Source: Plecoglossus altivelis (lineage: Eukaryota > Chordata > Actinopteri > Osmeriformes > Plecoglossidae). Taken from it: 64,000 nt of DNA. Shown in pieces: positions 1-13,700 of the stretch. Every line of letters starts with the position of its first letter. Position 1 is the first letter of the stretch. Both the position numbers and the translations under genes were made by a program. Location: the NCBI GenBank assembly GCA_036571765.1, contig BROE01000015.1:950224-1014223 (forward strand). The letters run 5' to 3'. The notes below the pieces were generated by a model, which had not been told where the DNA came from, did not search any database, and saw only the letters and a list, made by a program, of their open reading frames with translations.

Positions 1-3000
1 GCTTCTCAATTACATACAGAAACAGCTGGAATTGGACACAAAGCCTATGTGAGAAAACAAAAAAGATTGGATGTAACTCCTCTCACATTTGTACGGGAAA
101 TACTGTATATATTCGTGATTTGTCTTTACATTGACATGTTCCAGGGATTGGGGTATTAAGATATTTAATTTCCATGTGGCCTTCAAACATGGATTACTTA
201 TCAACCACTGTGAGCAGTGAAAAAATAGGACGTAATAGTAGGACAGATGCATGCAGTTTGTCAGTTATGGATTTCTTTTTTCTGCATTAAAATGCATTCT
301 ATTTAAATAATGAAGACACATGACACATAGTTGTATAGTTTAACAATGTAACATTATTAATATGCATTTGATATTTACAAAATGATGTTATAAAAGCTAC
401 AAGTCACAAAGCGTCCAGCAAAGAAACAGGAATTAATTTAGTCCCCTTACTCCAGGTATTACTTTAACCCTAATTCATAACTATTAATCCATATAAATGG
501 CATATTAATGTACAAGCAACATAACGTTTCACAACAATTTTTCATTTAGGTTTGTATAGTACTGTACTGCTAACCCCTAGCAAAAATAGCATTGCTTGGT
601 TGTAACCATGTGCCACAAATAACCGAAAGCCTCTCTAGAAGAGGGATACAAGGAGACTAAATGTACTAGAACTTAGTTAACGTACGGTACAGTTATGTAT
701 ATTCTGTGATCATATTTTCTTTAGAAAAGTATGCAGACTCTCTGAGACAATCTGTTCTCTCAGGAGTAAAGTATTGTACAGGCAGTGAAGTTAAAATGTA
801 TTGCTATTGTTACTTGTCAAGACATAGTTAAGACATAGTTTTGTCTTTAGATCATCAGTGTAATAAATAAGAGCTTAAAATGAGTAGTAACAACGTCTTG
901 CTGCCAGGGGTTCACTTTTTGTATAGATTTCACCATCCATTACTAAATGAATTCAGTTGTCATACTTATCAGATTAGATATTTTCTTTAAAAGGAAATCT
1001 TCCGGTTTGGGTTGGGTTACTTTTCCTGAGTGATGAATGAGAGTGAAAGTAACCGCTTGGGCGAAAGCAGTTAAAAGAAAAAAAGAAAAAGAAATTGACA
1101 GTTAACAAATGAAAGAAAACATGCAGTCCCTGATTCACTAATGGGAAACCCTTCCCTGGAGCTTTACCCAATTCAGGTATGGTGAGCTCTTGGATTGAGC
1201 AACATTTGGTTAATGACAGTCCCACCCAGAAATGAGAGAATCTTATTCGGCCTGAAAAGACCACAGGGCTGGGACTGTAAAGCTCCAGGGAGAGAGGTTA
1301 AAAGTAGTACATTTGTACATATAAACACCTGGGGCTTCTCCTGACTGATCAAGCTTGTTCATTGATTTTCCCAAAATCTTTTAAAAGAACTTTCATCAGG
1401 TGTACAACTTTACTTTGTCAGTTTCATAAATGATCACAAAAAACATTATGGGCAAGGGCATTTTTGAAAACCATTGGTGCCCTTCCTCATCTTTCACTCA
1501 ATAAAATTGGTGTACATTCACATTAGTGGGGGGGAAATGGTGATTTAAAGATGGTGAAGGCAATGTTGTTGAGAAGCACATTCAGTAATGTTTACAGAAA
1601 TACATTTCACATCTTGATAGTAGCTAAATACATCTAAATTGTAATGTATTATAAATTTGGCATCTGTGGACATCGTAGGACTGTAATAAACAAGTAAATC
1701 AAACCATTCAGACAATTTAGAGATGATTGGACTAGCTATCTGTCTGTCTACATACCTACCTGCGTGCACTCTGCCCCTGCACCCCCCTGCGCATTATTGT
1801 AGTTTTCAAATTTCCAGGTTTCACAGTTAAAACTATTAAAACATTTCCCAAAACATGCTAGTTTGAAAGTAGTTTGCACTGACGTAAGCCATGTTCATTT
1901 TAATAGTGTTGTGTGTGTGTGTTCTTGCCTGAGAATGTGACAATGGGTAATTTGTAAAAAGAACGATGCTGCTCTCTCAAAAGCTCTCTCTTGTGGACTA
2001 ACGACACTTGTTGCAGCAGTTTTGTATTCAGGCAGCGTGTTCATGTGTTTCATGGGAGTGACTTGACAGGGAGGGGGTGGGATATTATGCTTTGAGTGGT
2101 TTGGAGTAGAGGCTAAAATACCTAGCCTTGCTAAATGTACCTACACCAGTTAAAGTACTACAGATTAAGATCATTGTGGTGTCCAGGTGGATCCAGTGGC
2201 TTGTTGTAAGTAAGTAAGTAGTATTTCCTTTACACACATTTTGCACGATGAAATCATCTTAGAGATTGGTCTTTGTGGGGATATTAAGCACAGTTGGTAA
2301 CTCCATGGTGCTTGTTTTGAGTCAAATTTTTATGCTGTAGAATGCTAATGTCATGATTGAATTGCTTGGCTAAGGATGTTGAATACCTTACACCTGCTCA
2401 AATATTGACACAAAGTCCTTGCAAATCAAGGGACATAGTATTGTGCTCTATGCCTCTTCAATTATGACAGTCAGAACACAGTATGCACACAGTTTTTTGG
2501 TTGTGGGTTATCTTTGGGTCTTGTGCCTTAAGATGTGGCAAATTGTACTGAATTATAGTAGTACAATGTTAATAACATACATATGAATGGCAAATTAGAT
2601 TTGACTTAATAGGTGTCTGAAATGTCTCAGATTTCCTATAGTATTACGATTCTCATACATACCGCACTCTGAGAGAAAGGTCAAGAGGATGAATTTCCAA
2701 ACCATGACTCAAACTCAGATTCTGGCATTTAGTTTTGATTTTTTTGTTTTTATATGGGCATTGAATACACATTTTTCAGAGCTTGTTCATTAATAGTTGG
2801 ACTGCAGTCTCATGTATGATTGACAGGGTTCGAAGTACAGTTTATTCTGGTCATGGGGAGTATGAGTCTTTCATTCATGCTTCTCATGGAATTAATATTT
2901 TTTAACAAACAGGCAAACCAATGCTTTGGGTTGCTTTGAACCATAAGACCAACTGTCTAAAGTGAGGTATCATTGGATTGATTAGATGTAAACAATCTGT

Positions 3001-3424
3001 CCCTATGACATCGTTGTGATCTGAAAAGTTATTACACCATTTGGTATTTTTCTCTTCTCTTAGGCCATTGCTCGGATTTTCATTCAAATGGTTTCGAATC
3101 ACCTTCAGACTATGCAGACAAAAATTGGTCAAAAGAAATGTGATTAGTCAGACCATTTATGAGTAATGTGCAAAAGATTTTGACAAAGAGCACGCCAAAG
3201 GGGATGTGAGGCCATAACCCTGCAAAAGCTTTACCGTATGGAGATTAAACTTTGGAAATGTCATCACAGGCATGATTTGGAGGGACCACAGTCCTCAACC
3301 AACCACAATCATGTTGATATGTCAAAATATGATTTAAATACAGCTGTTTATACTTGGGTCAAATTTGATGCTTGCCGGAGAAACTGCGTACCTTTTTTAA
3401 ACAATAACTGACAACATAATTTTC
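1..3424. other. nrg1: AT-rich intronic sequence, no gene recognised
   Basis: Short ORFs here (up to 97 codons) lack homology I recognise and behave like chance ORFs in AT-rich DNA. By position this is the intron between the upstream first exon(s) of Ig-type nrg1 and the exon at 4625. A short GT run at about 1909-1922 and an AAGT run at 2208-2219 are the only simple repeats. Confidence 0.6.
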
Positions 3425-4035
3425 CAGCTCTGCGAATAGCTCAGAGGGCTAAGGCTCTTTGAAGCTACTTGAAGTGTTGTAGATTGTAGGTTAAAATCCA
3501 GCGTCAGTTATCAAACATTTCATGATAATGGGCTATTTGTTTCGTGAAGCAGGATGCTAGGTATACTACTGGAGCTGTCTAGCAGTATAATCATAATAGT
3601 AACGAGAGTTTCTGTCCGTGCTTTGTAGATGTAACATTGCCAGTGCATGGATTTCTTGCATCATCAAATCTAAACAGTTTTTAGTCATAAATTATAAGAT
3701 TAGTCTCTTCTGACTTAAAGTGATTTTACAGAACAAACGGCTTGGCTTTTATACAGTTACTCGACACAGGGATTCCTAGTGCTGAGAATAGCTCACCTGG
3801 ATAAGACCTACTCCTTGAATTGTAAGAATGTAGGTTTAAATCCAGCCACAGTCACCAAACATGTAATGATACTGGATCATCTGTTTAGAGAAACAGGAAG
3901 CCTGATAGGTCATAGTAGCGGTCTAGCAGGTTAATATTAACATTAACAGTTAATGTTTCATTCTGTGCTTTGTAGTTGAATATCTGCTACATTGCAGCAC
4001 CAGCACATCGGATTTCTTCCATCGTAACTTCCGAT
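3425..4035 (+). repeat. two tandem tRNA-derived SINE-like units
   Basis: Two related units lie in the same orientation, about 3425-3665 and 3780-4035. Each starts with a tRNA-like A-box region (gaatagctcagagggctaag / gaatagctcacctggataag) and about 50 nt later a B-box-like segment (gtaggttaaaatcc / gtaggtttaaatcc). They then share the order: caaacat...aatgat...ctgttt, a gtctagcag block, gtgctttgtag and ggatttctt. This is the layout of a Pol III SINE with a shared tRNA-unrelated body. No further coding content is seen to 4624. Confidence 0.6.
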
Positions 4036-4624
4036 CCGTTTGCTTAAAAGTCCCATGATTGGGCTATGCTGATTCCATATGTCATACCAGGTCATAAACT
4101 ATAACACTTTCCCATGTAGGCCATTTTGGGTGTTGGATGTTATGAACAAAAGTCCTGAAATGTTGTGTTTACTAAAACACATTTGCTTATCATTACAAAA
4201 CGTGTAACATATTTTCCACAATGTCACAAAGTTCATCTTAATGTTTTGGGGTAGTTCCACCACAAGGCCAAAATGTATAATGCAAATCTTTTTTGTTTTG
4301 GTTAGCTTCTTTAGTTTCTTATGTTCCCTCTGTGGTGCTACTGGTGACTTTCAGTTTGGCTTGCAGGTATACTTATTAATATATTATTTTATTGCTGTTG
4401 AACATGAGAAAAAAACATTTGATTGTAGAGCTGCTTACAGCGCATTTATTGGCTCAGCGCCTCTCCCTTGCCCTACATTTTTACATAGGTCTGCCTCTGC
4501 CCTTGCCTACCGCTACAAATAGAATCATCCTCTGTGGGAAACACTGAAGGTGCTCACCAATGACAACATCATAATTTAAGATTTTGTAATTTCACAACTA
4601 ACTATAGAACTGCTTGTTTTATAG
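4036..4624. other. nrg1: intron before Ig exon, nothing recognised
   Basis: AT-rich intronic sequence. A 93-codon ORF at 4241-4522 has no recognisable family and crosses no known exon; I treat it as chance. The polypyrimidine tract and acceptor for the Ig exon lie at the right end. Confidence 0.6.
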
Positions 4625-4799
4625 CGGAGCCCAAGCTTAAGGAGATGAAGCATATTAAGGTGGAGGAGGGAAGGAAGACTTTCCTGAAGTGCGAGCTTGC
4701 AGCAGGTAACCCCACACCTAAAGTCAGGTGGTTCAAAGATGGAAAGGAGTTAACCAATGGCGACAACAAACAAGACATTAAAGTTCGAAAAAAGAAAAA
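4625..4799 (+). CDS. nrg1: nrg1 exon: first half of Ig-like C2 domain
   Basis: A 175-nt exon with acceptor ...ttatag and donor gtaagt starting at 4800; it is read in phase 1 and ends in phase 2. It encodes PEPKLKEMKHIKVEEG followed by the first Ig cysteine (FLKCELAAG), the core tryptophan (VRWFKDGKEL) and a lysine-rich end. The PKLKEMK start matches the NRG1 Ig exon of types I/II. The Ig domain binds heparan sulfate in these isoforms. It must be spliced from a first exon lying before position 1. The first base of its first codon is supplied by that missing exon. The basic run at the end (RKKKK) matches the family's heparin-binding character. Confidence 0.93.
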
Positions 4800-7700
4800 G
4801 TAAGTATTCTATTCTCCCAGTCCTTTCCACTTAACTGTGAGAAAATAGATGTACTTCTACTTTAGAAATAGCATTTTTTAAATAATGGAAATTGTTTTCT
4901 TGTGCAGACGTTATTTGAGAGTTACACTCATACATCAGACAGACTGGGCTACAGTACACATTCCCCAGCTCTAACATATGCTTGTGTATATGGGTAGATT
5001 GGCAAGCACATACCGTGAAGAAAAACCTGAATCATTGTTGATGAATTGTAAATGGGTCTGTAGGATGTTTGTTAATTGACATTGTTAATTGTTATTTCAT
5101 TATGAACACATTTCATTTTCACAGTGGAGTGTGATCCTATGAACTGTAAAATGTAAAATAATGTGATGCATTAAGCTTCCTATAGGACATAATTATACCC
5201 CTTTTGAAATACTTACAACCTAACAAATTCCCAAGGATATTTTCGCACTCCAGCTTTTACACATCCTATCTTAAAACATTGACGTGACACAAAAAGGCAA
5301 CATTTTTAGAAAAGTCCAAATACAACTTGAATCACAGTTGGAAACGTAATCGTTCACATGATTTAAAACTTCATAGACGCACCTTTTGCTTTATTTACTG
5401 ACATCAGACTGTTTCAATATGTCTCTACTGGCTTTGCTCACCTAGATTGGAAAATATTTGCAAATTCCTACGTGCATAATTGTTCCAGTTTAGTTCAGTT
5501 TTGTGATGAGCGGCGATTGACTGGTCTTTTAATAATTTTAGTTCATCCACAGAATTACAATTGGATTTAAGTCACCTTCTCCCACCTTCTTAAGCCACTG
5601 CATAGATTTTGTGGGCGGTGTGTTTAAGGTCATTGTTGTATCTGCCCATCTTCAACTGTCTTGCAGTGGGCTGCAGGTTGTTCTCAAGAAACAACTCCAC
5701 AACATTAAAATCTTAACTCAGCTGACAAACTTTTGCCACATGGCGTTAGAATCATACAGGAGATATTTTGCAAAGCGCAAATGAGACTGCGTGGCCCTTT
5801 TTCAGAACAGGCTTCCTTTTTGCCACCCTGCCATGCAGGCCAATTTTTGAGATTGGTCAGTCTGTACATGTGGCAACTGTCTCAGTTACAAGGACTTGCA
5901 GGTTGCCAAAGTTGCCATTGGCCTCTTTGTAGCTATATGATGAATATCCTCCTGGCTCAGCCCTACAGTTTGGAGGGATGGTTGGTGCCATACACATTCT
6001 ACTTCTTAATAATGCACTGAACGTTACTCAGATGTATTTTTAAGGCTTTTTGAAATATTTTTGTATCCTTCTCCCAACTTGTGCCTTTTGCTTCATAAGA
6101 AAACCAGCGACATCTCCATGATGATTTCATTACTGGTAGTGCATGGCAATGAAAAAACACAACATAGTTGGAAAAGTGCAACTTTCTATCATTTCGTTCC
6201 AGAGCCCCTTTGAAGGCACTTTTGCAACCATAGTGTGTTAATTGCGTTGCCATGCACTACTAATGGAATCATTGTGGAATGGTCTCTGGTTTACTTATGA
6301 ATACATCAAAACCACTGCAATGATGTCTTGGGGGCAATTAGCACGGTGTGTGATCTGAAGATTTCTGTTTAGCTTCATAACGATCCATTTAAATCAGAGA
6401 CCTGTTCCATTAAGCGAGTTTACTGATTAAGACAGACTTGTCTGTTAGTCTGACTCATTTCTAGTTATTTCGGTTCAATGAAGCCAGCTTAAAATAATTC
6501 TAGCCTGGTCCAGGGCAGGATAACTGTTAGGTTTCGCCTGCGTTGTTGCTTAACCAGACGTTTCTGTAACACTGACCCAACGGGAAAACACTTACCACAG
6601 GCATTCTCATTTTCTCTCACTACCTCAGTTCAATATGTAAGGTACATTTTTAAAAGGGGTTCCTGAGGAAGACCAGGATTGGGAATCACTGCTCTGATGG
6701 GCTGATCACTTGTCCAAACTAGAAATTTAACTAATAAGGTTTTCTAATTCCTCAGAATATTATTTTCACTTGGTGTTGAATGTTAAAAGGTACAAAACAG
6801 ATGGGGAAAGTTTTGATTGAATATATTTTAATTTCCAGGTTGTAATGTGACAAAAGGTAAGGAGTTTAACAGGGTTTAATGATTTTATGAAGGCACTGTA
6901 TGTATATTTCACTAGTGTGTTCACTGAAGAGAAATCCAGATCCAGTTGGGATCAACAGTGGCTCTCGAGTTATGATTAATTTAAGTGCAGATGTGTTAAA
7001 TGTTTTATTTGTGTTAACCTACAGAGGTAAAGTGTCTGAGCTCCACATCAAGAAGGCCACAGAAGTGCATGCGGGCCCTTACATCTGTGAAGCCAGCAAC
7101 AACCTGGGCAAAGCAAGAATTTTTGGCAACTTGACAGTGATCCAAGGTAAGACGGAAGTAGTTTCATATCGTCTTATAGGTTATGTTATTTAACTGACAG
7201 CTGACGTCTGGTCTTGTGTAATTATGGCTTTGGTGGCAGGGCTTTGTAAGTGACTTGGTGTTGAAGTTTCCCTCCTGAGAGCCACACTGTGAAAATTGTG
7301 CGAAAGGGATTAATAAGTATAGTGTAATAAGTCAGCATGCAACCAAACCTCTAGGGGCCATGGTCGGCATTCCGAATTTTCCACTGGCAATTTATTTACT
7401 TTTTTTTGCATAGAACAAAATTTGCTGTTTCAACATGTCAACCAATATCCTACAGTTGATTTGTAGTCGCGTCATGCATCACGGTGCAGTCGGTTTTCCT
7501 TGGAGTACTTTTAGCGTTGGTCATAACCTGGTGGCCTAATGATTGCTAAATAACGCTCCTTGCCAAGGCAAGGTCAGAAATTTCAGTGGCCTTTTGTCAA
7601 TAATTCCTTTATTCCTCCTAATCACCAAGTGAGTGGCAGATTTGGTCTCGAGTCTACAACCCTTAAATATAATGTTTTTCTAGTAGTTTTGTCAACTTTC

Positions 7701-10700
7701 ATACTTTCTGCATGTTCGGCTCACATTTTTGTAGTTTTAGCCTACATCCACACACTTAATAGGATGAATAGGCCTGTCTCCGGCACTGCATTGTGCACAG
7801 GATTATTCTTTCTTTGTTTGAGCTGGTGAACTATGAATACATCTTTCAGGCTGTTCCATTCAATGTATTAGTTTAGTAGCATATAAAGTCAAGCAACTGT
7901 CAACATTTCAATGAGAGTGAGAGAGAATGGGCTAATGCAAGCATTAGATTGCTTGTAGCTATGTAGCTGAAATAGTTTTCATATTTTTGCATTGGCTAGC
8001 CATATTTTGTGATACACATTAGGTCAAAACTGTCTGAACATTATGCAAGGGAACCCTTGCGACCTCTGGTGAGGGAAAAGTGAATCACACCCTTGAAAGG
8101 CAGTGAAAAAATGGCCAAATGCACAGCCAGAAACAATTTAACTGAAACAGGGGCATAATGGCTACAAACTAGCTTTTACCAGTTTGATTTTGAAAAATAA
8201 ATTATACAGAGTGATATAACATACATGTAGTCATGAAAGCAGGATTCTGAAGTTTGACTAAGAGCAAAGATATTTTTTCTCTCTTCACAGCAGTGAAATG
8301 ACCGGCACTTGATGCTATGAATGATTAACAGAAAACGATCAAATCCTGTCTCTGAAGGTGTGAAAAGGTCTAGAATATTTCAAGGGGATTTCTTTGCCAG
8401 AGCATTCCATGTTAACCAACTGTCAGATACACATATCTTCAACAATCTTCAGATTTCAACGTATGACATCATTACAAATTGTACAATCCGCACTTTCACA
8501 ATATGTTAAAAAATGATAAATAATATTGACTGACAACCAGTGTGTTTCACAAATATCCTTCTGCTATTAGCCATAAAGGGATTATCCCTGTGCATGCTCA
8601 TGGTTTTTTCACTACAGCTAAGTTTGAACTGGCAACACTGACATAACAATTTTTTTCATCATACAGGAAGTCTTGTGCCTTAAAAACTAGAACACAGAGA
8701 TATAGACCTATGCAACATTTGGTTTAACTTTCCAAAAGTACATATCCCAAAATTATGTTTTGCCCGTGAGCACCCAAGTGTACTTTGTTTGTTCACTGTT
8801 CTGTTACTGTCATGTGGCTTTAGGAAAAAATGAATATTGTGAGCAACTTGCATGCAAATAAATAAATGTAAGCTTAATAATATCCCACACAGGTAAATGC
8901 TCCTGTTGAGTCTCCAGTTGTTGCAATGATCAGTATGCATGTTGAAACGAGTATGCCTGTTAAAAGGTAACTTAATCACCCTTTTCAATTAGTGACTAGC
9001 ATTTATTTGAATGGCTGCCAAATTGGAGAAAGAGAGAACTTCTACGCCTCTTTTCCCTGGCATTGCGGTTGAAAGGACAGCCAAATCCTGAAGCTCTTGC
9101 TGAAATCAGTATTGACAGCTGGGAGACCAGCTCAAGCATTGGTGTGTCAAGTTGTCGTTGTGATTCAATTTCTGTTGCACAGTGCTTTACCGCATACCAT
9201 GTTGTCACATAAAACTATTAAGAAGTTGAGTCAGTTAGTTGTTTAGATAAAGAGAATTGAATATCTTATAAATAGCGTTCATGGTTTTTACATGCTATTG
9301 TGTGAACTTAATAGGCTGTATAGGTTTAAATAATACCTAAAGGCACATAGTTGGTTGGATATGAGTGTACCTACCAGTGCAAAGAACACTCTGTATTAAG
9401 AACGATTACATGGATCTACCCTTTCTTTTGGCAAGTTTTTATTCCAGTTTTAGCTATGGCTGTGCCTTCTGAAAGGAACTCTGACCTGAATTAGAGCTGT
9501 CATCAGGCCTTAAAAGTTAGGCCCGACAAGGCCCAAGCCTCACAGAATTCAGCCCAAGCCCGACAAGAACATATTGACTGACAGCTTTTCAAACCCCCAA
9601 CCCGTTTACAGCCTGACATTATTCAAATGTTGGCACACACAAACCTTTTTGGCTTTTGTCAAGAATGAGCCATTGAAATATTTTAACACAATTTATTCAT
9701 CACAAACATAGCCTATCCTACTTGGAAGTTGGGAAAAATGAACAAAATAAGTCCTCTGTAACTTTGTGACCAAGAGTGGAGGTTTGGTCTCAGCTCCAAA
9801 CTCCCTAAGACTGAGAAGTCAAGTTTTACTGAGATTGATTATTTTTGCATTTCGTCTTGTAGACAATAGCCTATTGTGTTTCTCGTACTCTGAAGTTACC
9901 AGTTCCCTATATTTAATTAAATAATAGACTAATGAATCAAATAATCAAATACACACATCATAGTATGCATTCAGCGCATGTTTATTTTTAGAGGAATTCA
10001 AATATGATGGCGACATGGTTTTGTGGAACCCACTTTATAACGTATGCATGATTTACCCCCTCTAATTCATTATCAAATAAATTAACCTAAAGTCATAACT
10101 TTGTACAACTTTCTTGCTTGACACTTTTATAATTTAGTCCATAAAGACCTCACCTTAAACCTTGGAGGTCCAGCTGCTTCTCCCTCAACCTGCGCCACAG
10201 CATCTTTACTGAAGTTTCCTATGATGATGATATAATAATCCAAGTTTAATGAACTATGTTGGTTGGTTGAGCATCCTGAAACAAAACAGCAATGCTATTG
10301 AACTGACAAATGAACTGACATATGCTAATTAGAACCTCACCTAAAGCCCTGATGCTGTTTCCCCAGCCTGCTCTGCATCTGTAGTGGTTTGATGCGGTCC
10401 TTTCAGCAGGGGCAAACATGAAAATGCTGAAGGGCAAAGGGGATACTCAAATGTTTTACTCTGGCCTTTGATTCTGGCCCCCTCCCCCTGGTTTGGTTTT
10501 TCATCCAATGAAACGACGGTGTTTCTTGTACTGTCATCGTGGCCGTTGCATTCTATCCAAATAGTAGTACAAATGAGTTCGCTAGCATTTTCAGCAACCT
10601 CCATTTCGCTAAAATATGGTGGAGACAATTTAGTAGTAAAAATAATATTGGTGGGGACAAGTACCTAGCGTCTCCTCCTAAATCTACGCCCATGATCATA

Positions 10701-13700
10701 ACATCTCAGCAATCTAAATAGGCCTACGGACCAATTAAAATCTGTCTTTCTTAACAAATTAAATCAAGATCAATTCTAAACTAAGATAGGCATTTGGCAA
10801 CAATGAAATTGAAATATAGGCTCTGAGGGCTTGTTTTGAGACTTCTCTCCACAATGCGGGTCAGACTTTCCCTTTCTTTGCCTGTGCAGCCAAAACGTAA
10901 TTGCCAGAGGCCTGCCTCAGTTTCACCTCCGCAGCATCCATTTTCGCACTTATCAAAATTAATCAACTGACTGCTCATTTACTGTGTAACTCGGAGCACA
11001 AGCCCAGCCTGAGCCATGGTAAAATGATAAAAAATAAAGGCAGAAGATCTTTGCCCAAACCCGCTGGGTCCCATTGGGGTCAGACAAAGATCTTTTGCTC
11101 TAACCTGAATCAAAAGTAGCAGATTTTCTGCGTAGCTTCAAATCCTATGATACATAGTAAAGATCCTGGACTGTGAAGTACACTGATCCAAAGTGTTGCA
11201 TCAGAAAAAGCAATGTGATGGACATATGTAAGTGTATAATAGTTTTTTGTGCATGTTTTACTGATTGTCTTGGTACCGAAAGACCTCCTGTGTTGTGCCA
11301 TATTTCCTTAATTTGAAAAAGGCTTCTCCTGCATGGCACCATCATGTTTTCTGTACCTCTGCAGTGTAGGAATGGAGTTGTTGGTCAGTGGCAAGACAAG
11401 AGGTGACTGTGGATAACCTTGACATGCACAGCATAATTGTGTTAATCATAGAGAACCACTATATAAAAGGATACCTATAGGAAAAATGTAATTGCAGTCA
11501 ACCCAATACATAGTCATTTTGTCCTTTACATTTTCGTTCACTGAATAAACATGGCCACACATCCTCCTCTATTAGGTCATAATGAATATGCAGCCCTTGA
11601 TTCGACACTCCATTGATTTGTGGTACTTATGTCTGAGTGGTTTCCCCTTAGGTTCACCATTAAAGTGGCTTTTTTTGCAACTTGAAACCTTAGGATATCA
11701 TTATCCCATCCAAGCATTATGCCTCAGATTGAGCTATTCATTTGTTTACCCTTAAAGGAAGTCATCTGTTAGTTCTTTCCTGGATCCAATGACCCATATT
11801 AGCAAATTCGAGTACAGAATTGATTTGGTTTGATTAGAATGGCAGATGTTAGTCATTCCATGTCATATATATATACTACCCCAAATCTGTGAAAGTTCAA
11901 ATGTTTTTCAAATTTGAATAAAATGAGAACTGAAATACTTTCAAGAGCCATTATTTTATTCACAATAGAACATACATAACGTAACAAATTTGACATTTTA
12001 AAAAAAAATCTGTGACAGTGGCATGTTTACCACAGTGTTACATCTCTTCTTTTCAAAACAGTCTGACGATATCTGTGCATCGAGGTTGTGATTGTCTGGA
12101 GTTTTGGTGTGGGAATTTCTCCCCATTTTTGCCTTTACAGGTTTTGAATTTTTTGTTGAATAATGCGCCAAATGTTCTCTAGGTGAAAAATCTGGACTGC
12201 AGGCAGGCCAATCCAGCGCCTGGACACATCCACGATGAAGGCATGCAATTGTAATAGCTGCAGTATATGGTTTTGGTTTGTCCTGCTGAAATAAGGCATT
12301 TCCTGAAATAGACGTTGTCTAGAGGGAAGCATATGTTGCTCTAAAACCTTTTATATACCTCTTAGTATTCATAGTGCCTTCCAAAACATGTAAGCTGCCC
12401 ATACCATATGCACTTTTGCACCCCCATACCATCAATGATGCTGGCTTTTTAACTGAACACTGATAACACAATGGAAAGTATTCTTCCTCTGTTGCCCACA
12501 GAGGACACAGCGTCAGATTTCCATCCATGTCGTATTTGAACTTGTCGGACCATAGAACACTTTTTGGCCCACAGGACATGACACTTTAGGGCCTAAAGAC
12601 CACGGGCATCCTATAAAGATCTTCGGCCTTTTGCCTTACGTATAAGGATTTCTCCAGTTAAAAAAAATATTTTGACGATATTATACACTGTAGATGATGA
12701 GATTATCAAAGCCTTCGCAATCTGACATTGACAAACCTTGTTTCAAAAGTTTCAAAAATTTCACAATCTTAACGCACTCTCACAGATTGGAAAGCCTTCG
12801 CCCATCTTTACTTCTGAGAGACTCTACCTCTCTAAGACATTCATTTTACAGCTACTCATGCTGCAGACCTGACATCAATTAACTTAATTAAGTTGCTAGA
12901 TGTGCTCTCAGATTAATCTTTTTTTTAATTATAATATATAATAAAACAGGGAGCAAATGCTCCCTGTGCCAACTTTTTTGAGACCTGTAGCTGTACCTCC
13001 ATGTAGTGAATAATTGTGTACATTTCTCAGTTTAAACATTTGTTATCTGTTCTACTGTGAATAAAATATTGTCTCATGTGATATCAAAGTATTTTATTTT
13101 TCATTTCAGTCAAATTTAAAAACATCCCAACTGGAATTTGTTTTGTACACGTCTCTGGTTAAAAACTAGTGCATTAATAAGAATGTCTAGATGGTTGGAT
13201 GGCGGTACGAATTTCTGGAACTCTCACTCTGTGGTCTCATTAGAAAATGCAGATTACTCATTTCAGTAAGGCTTACTGTAAATCACCAATAAATGAGCGT
13301 AAAGAAGGGTGCCAGAAGCTACACAATCACAACAATTATGGGACCAGTTAAGTATCATTATGAAGTAATTGACTTGTAATTTAGTATCTACTGTCCTTTA
13401 TTCCCCTCTTTCAGTGTTTTGATCCTTGGAATGAAAATGGCACAGCCCATGCTTATGCACCTCAATTGTTTCAAATATTCTGAGATATTAACACATTAGC
13501 ACAGTTGTCACATCTGTCCCAACATGGTTTAAGAGCAGGCATGTGTAATCTAAGCATCTGTTTTGCCAGTGTTTAAAATGGAGCTACTAGCCTTCTCTGC
13601 ATTCTACAGACATGCCAAAAGCTTGACTGTTATGATATAGGACTTGAAACCAGAAGCCAAGTTAGCTTCAGTAGCTCACAAAAATGTATAAGAAATGAAA

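Noticed and set aside
4241..4522. A 93-codon ORF with a hydrophobic start just before the Ig exon
   Set aside because: No homology recognised and it ends before the exon; probably a chance ORF in intron.
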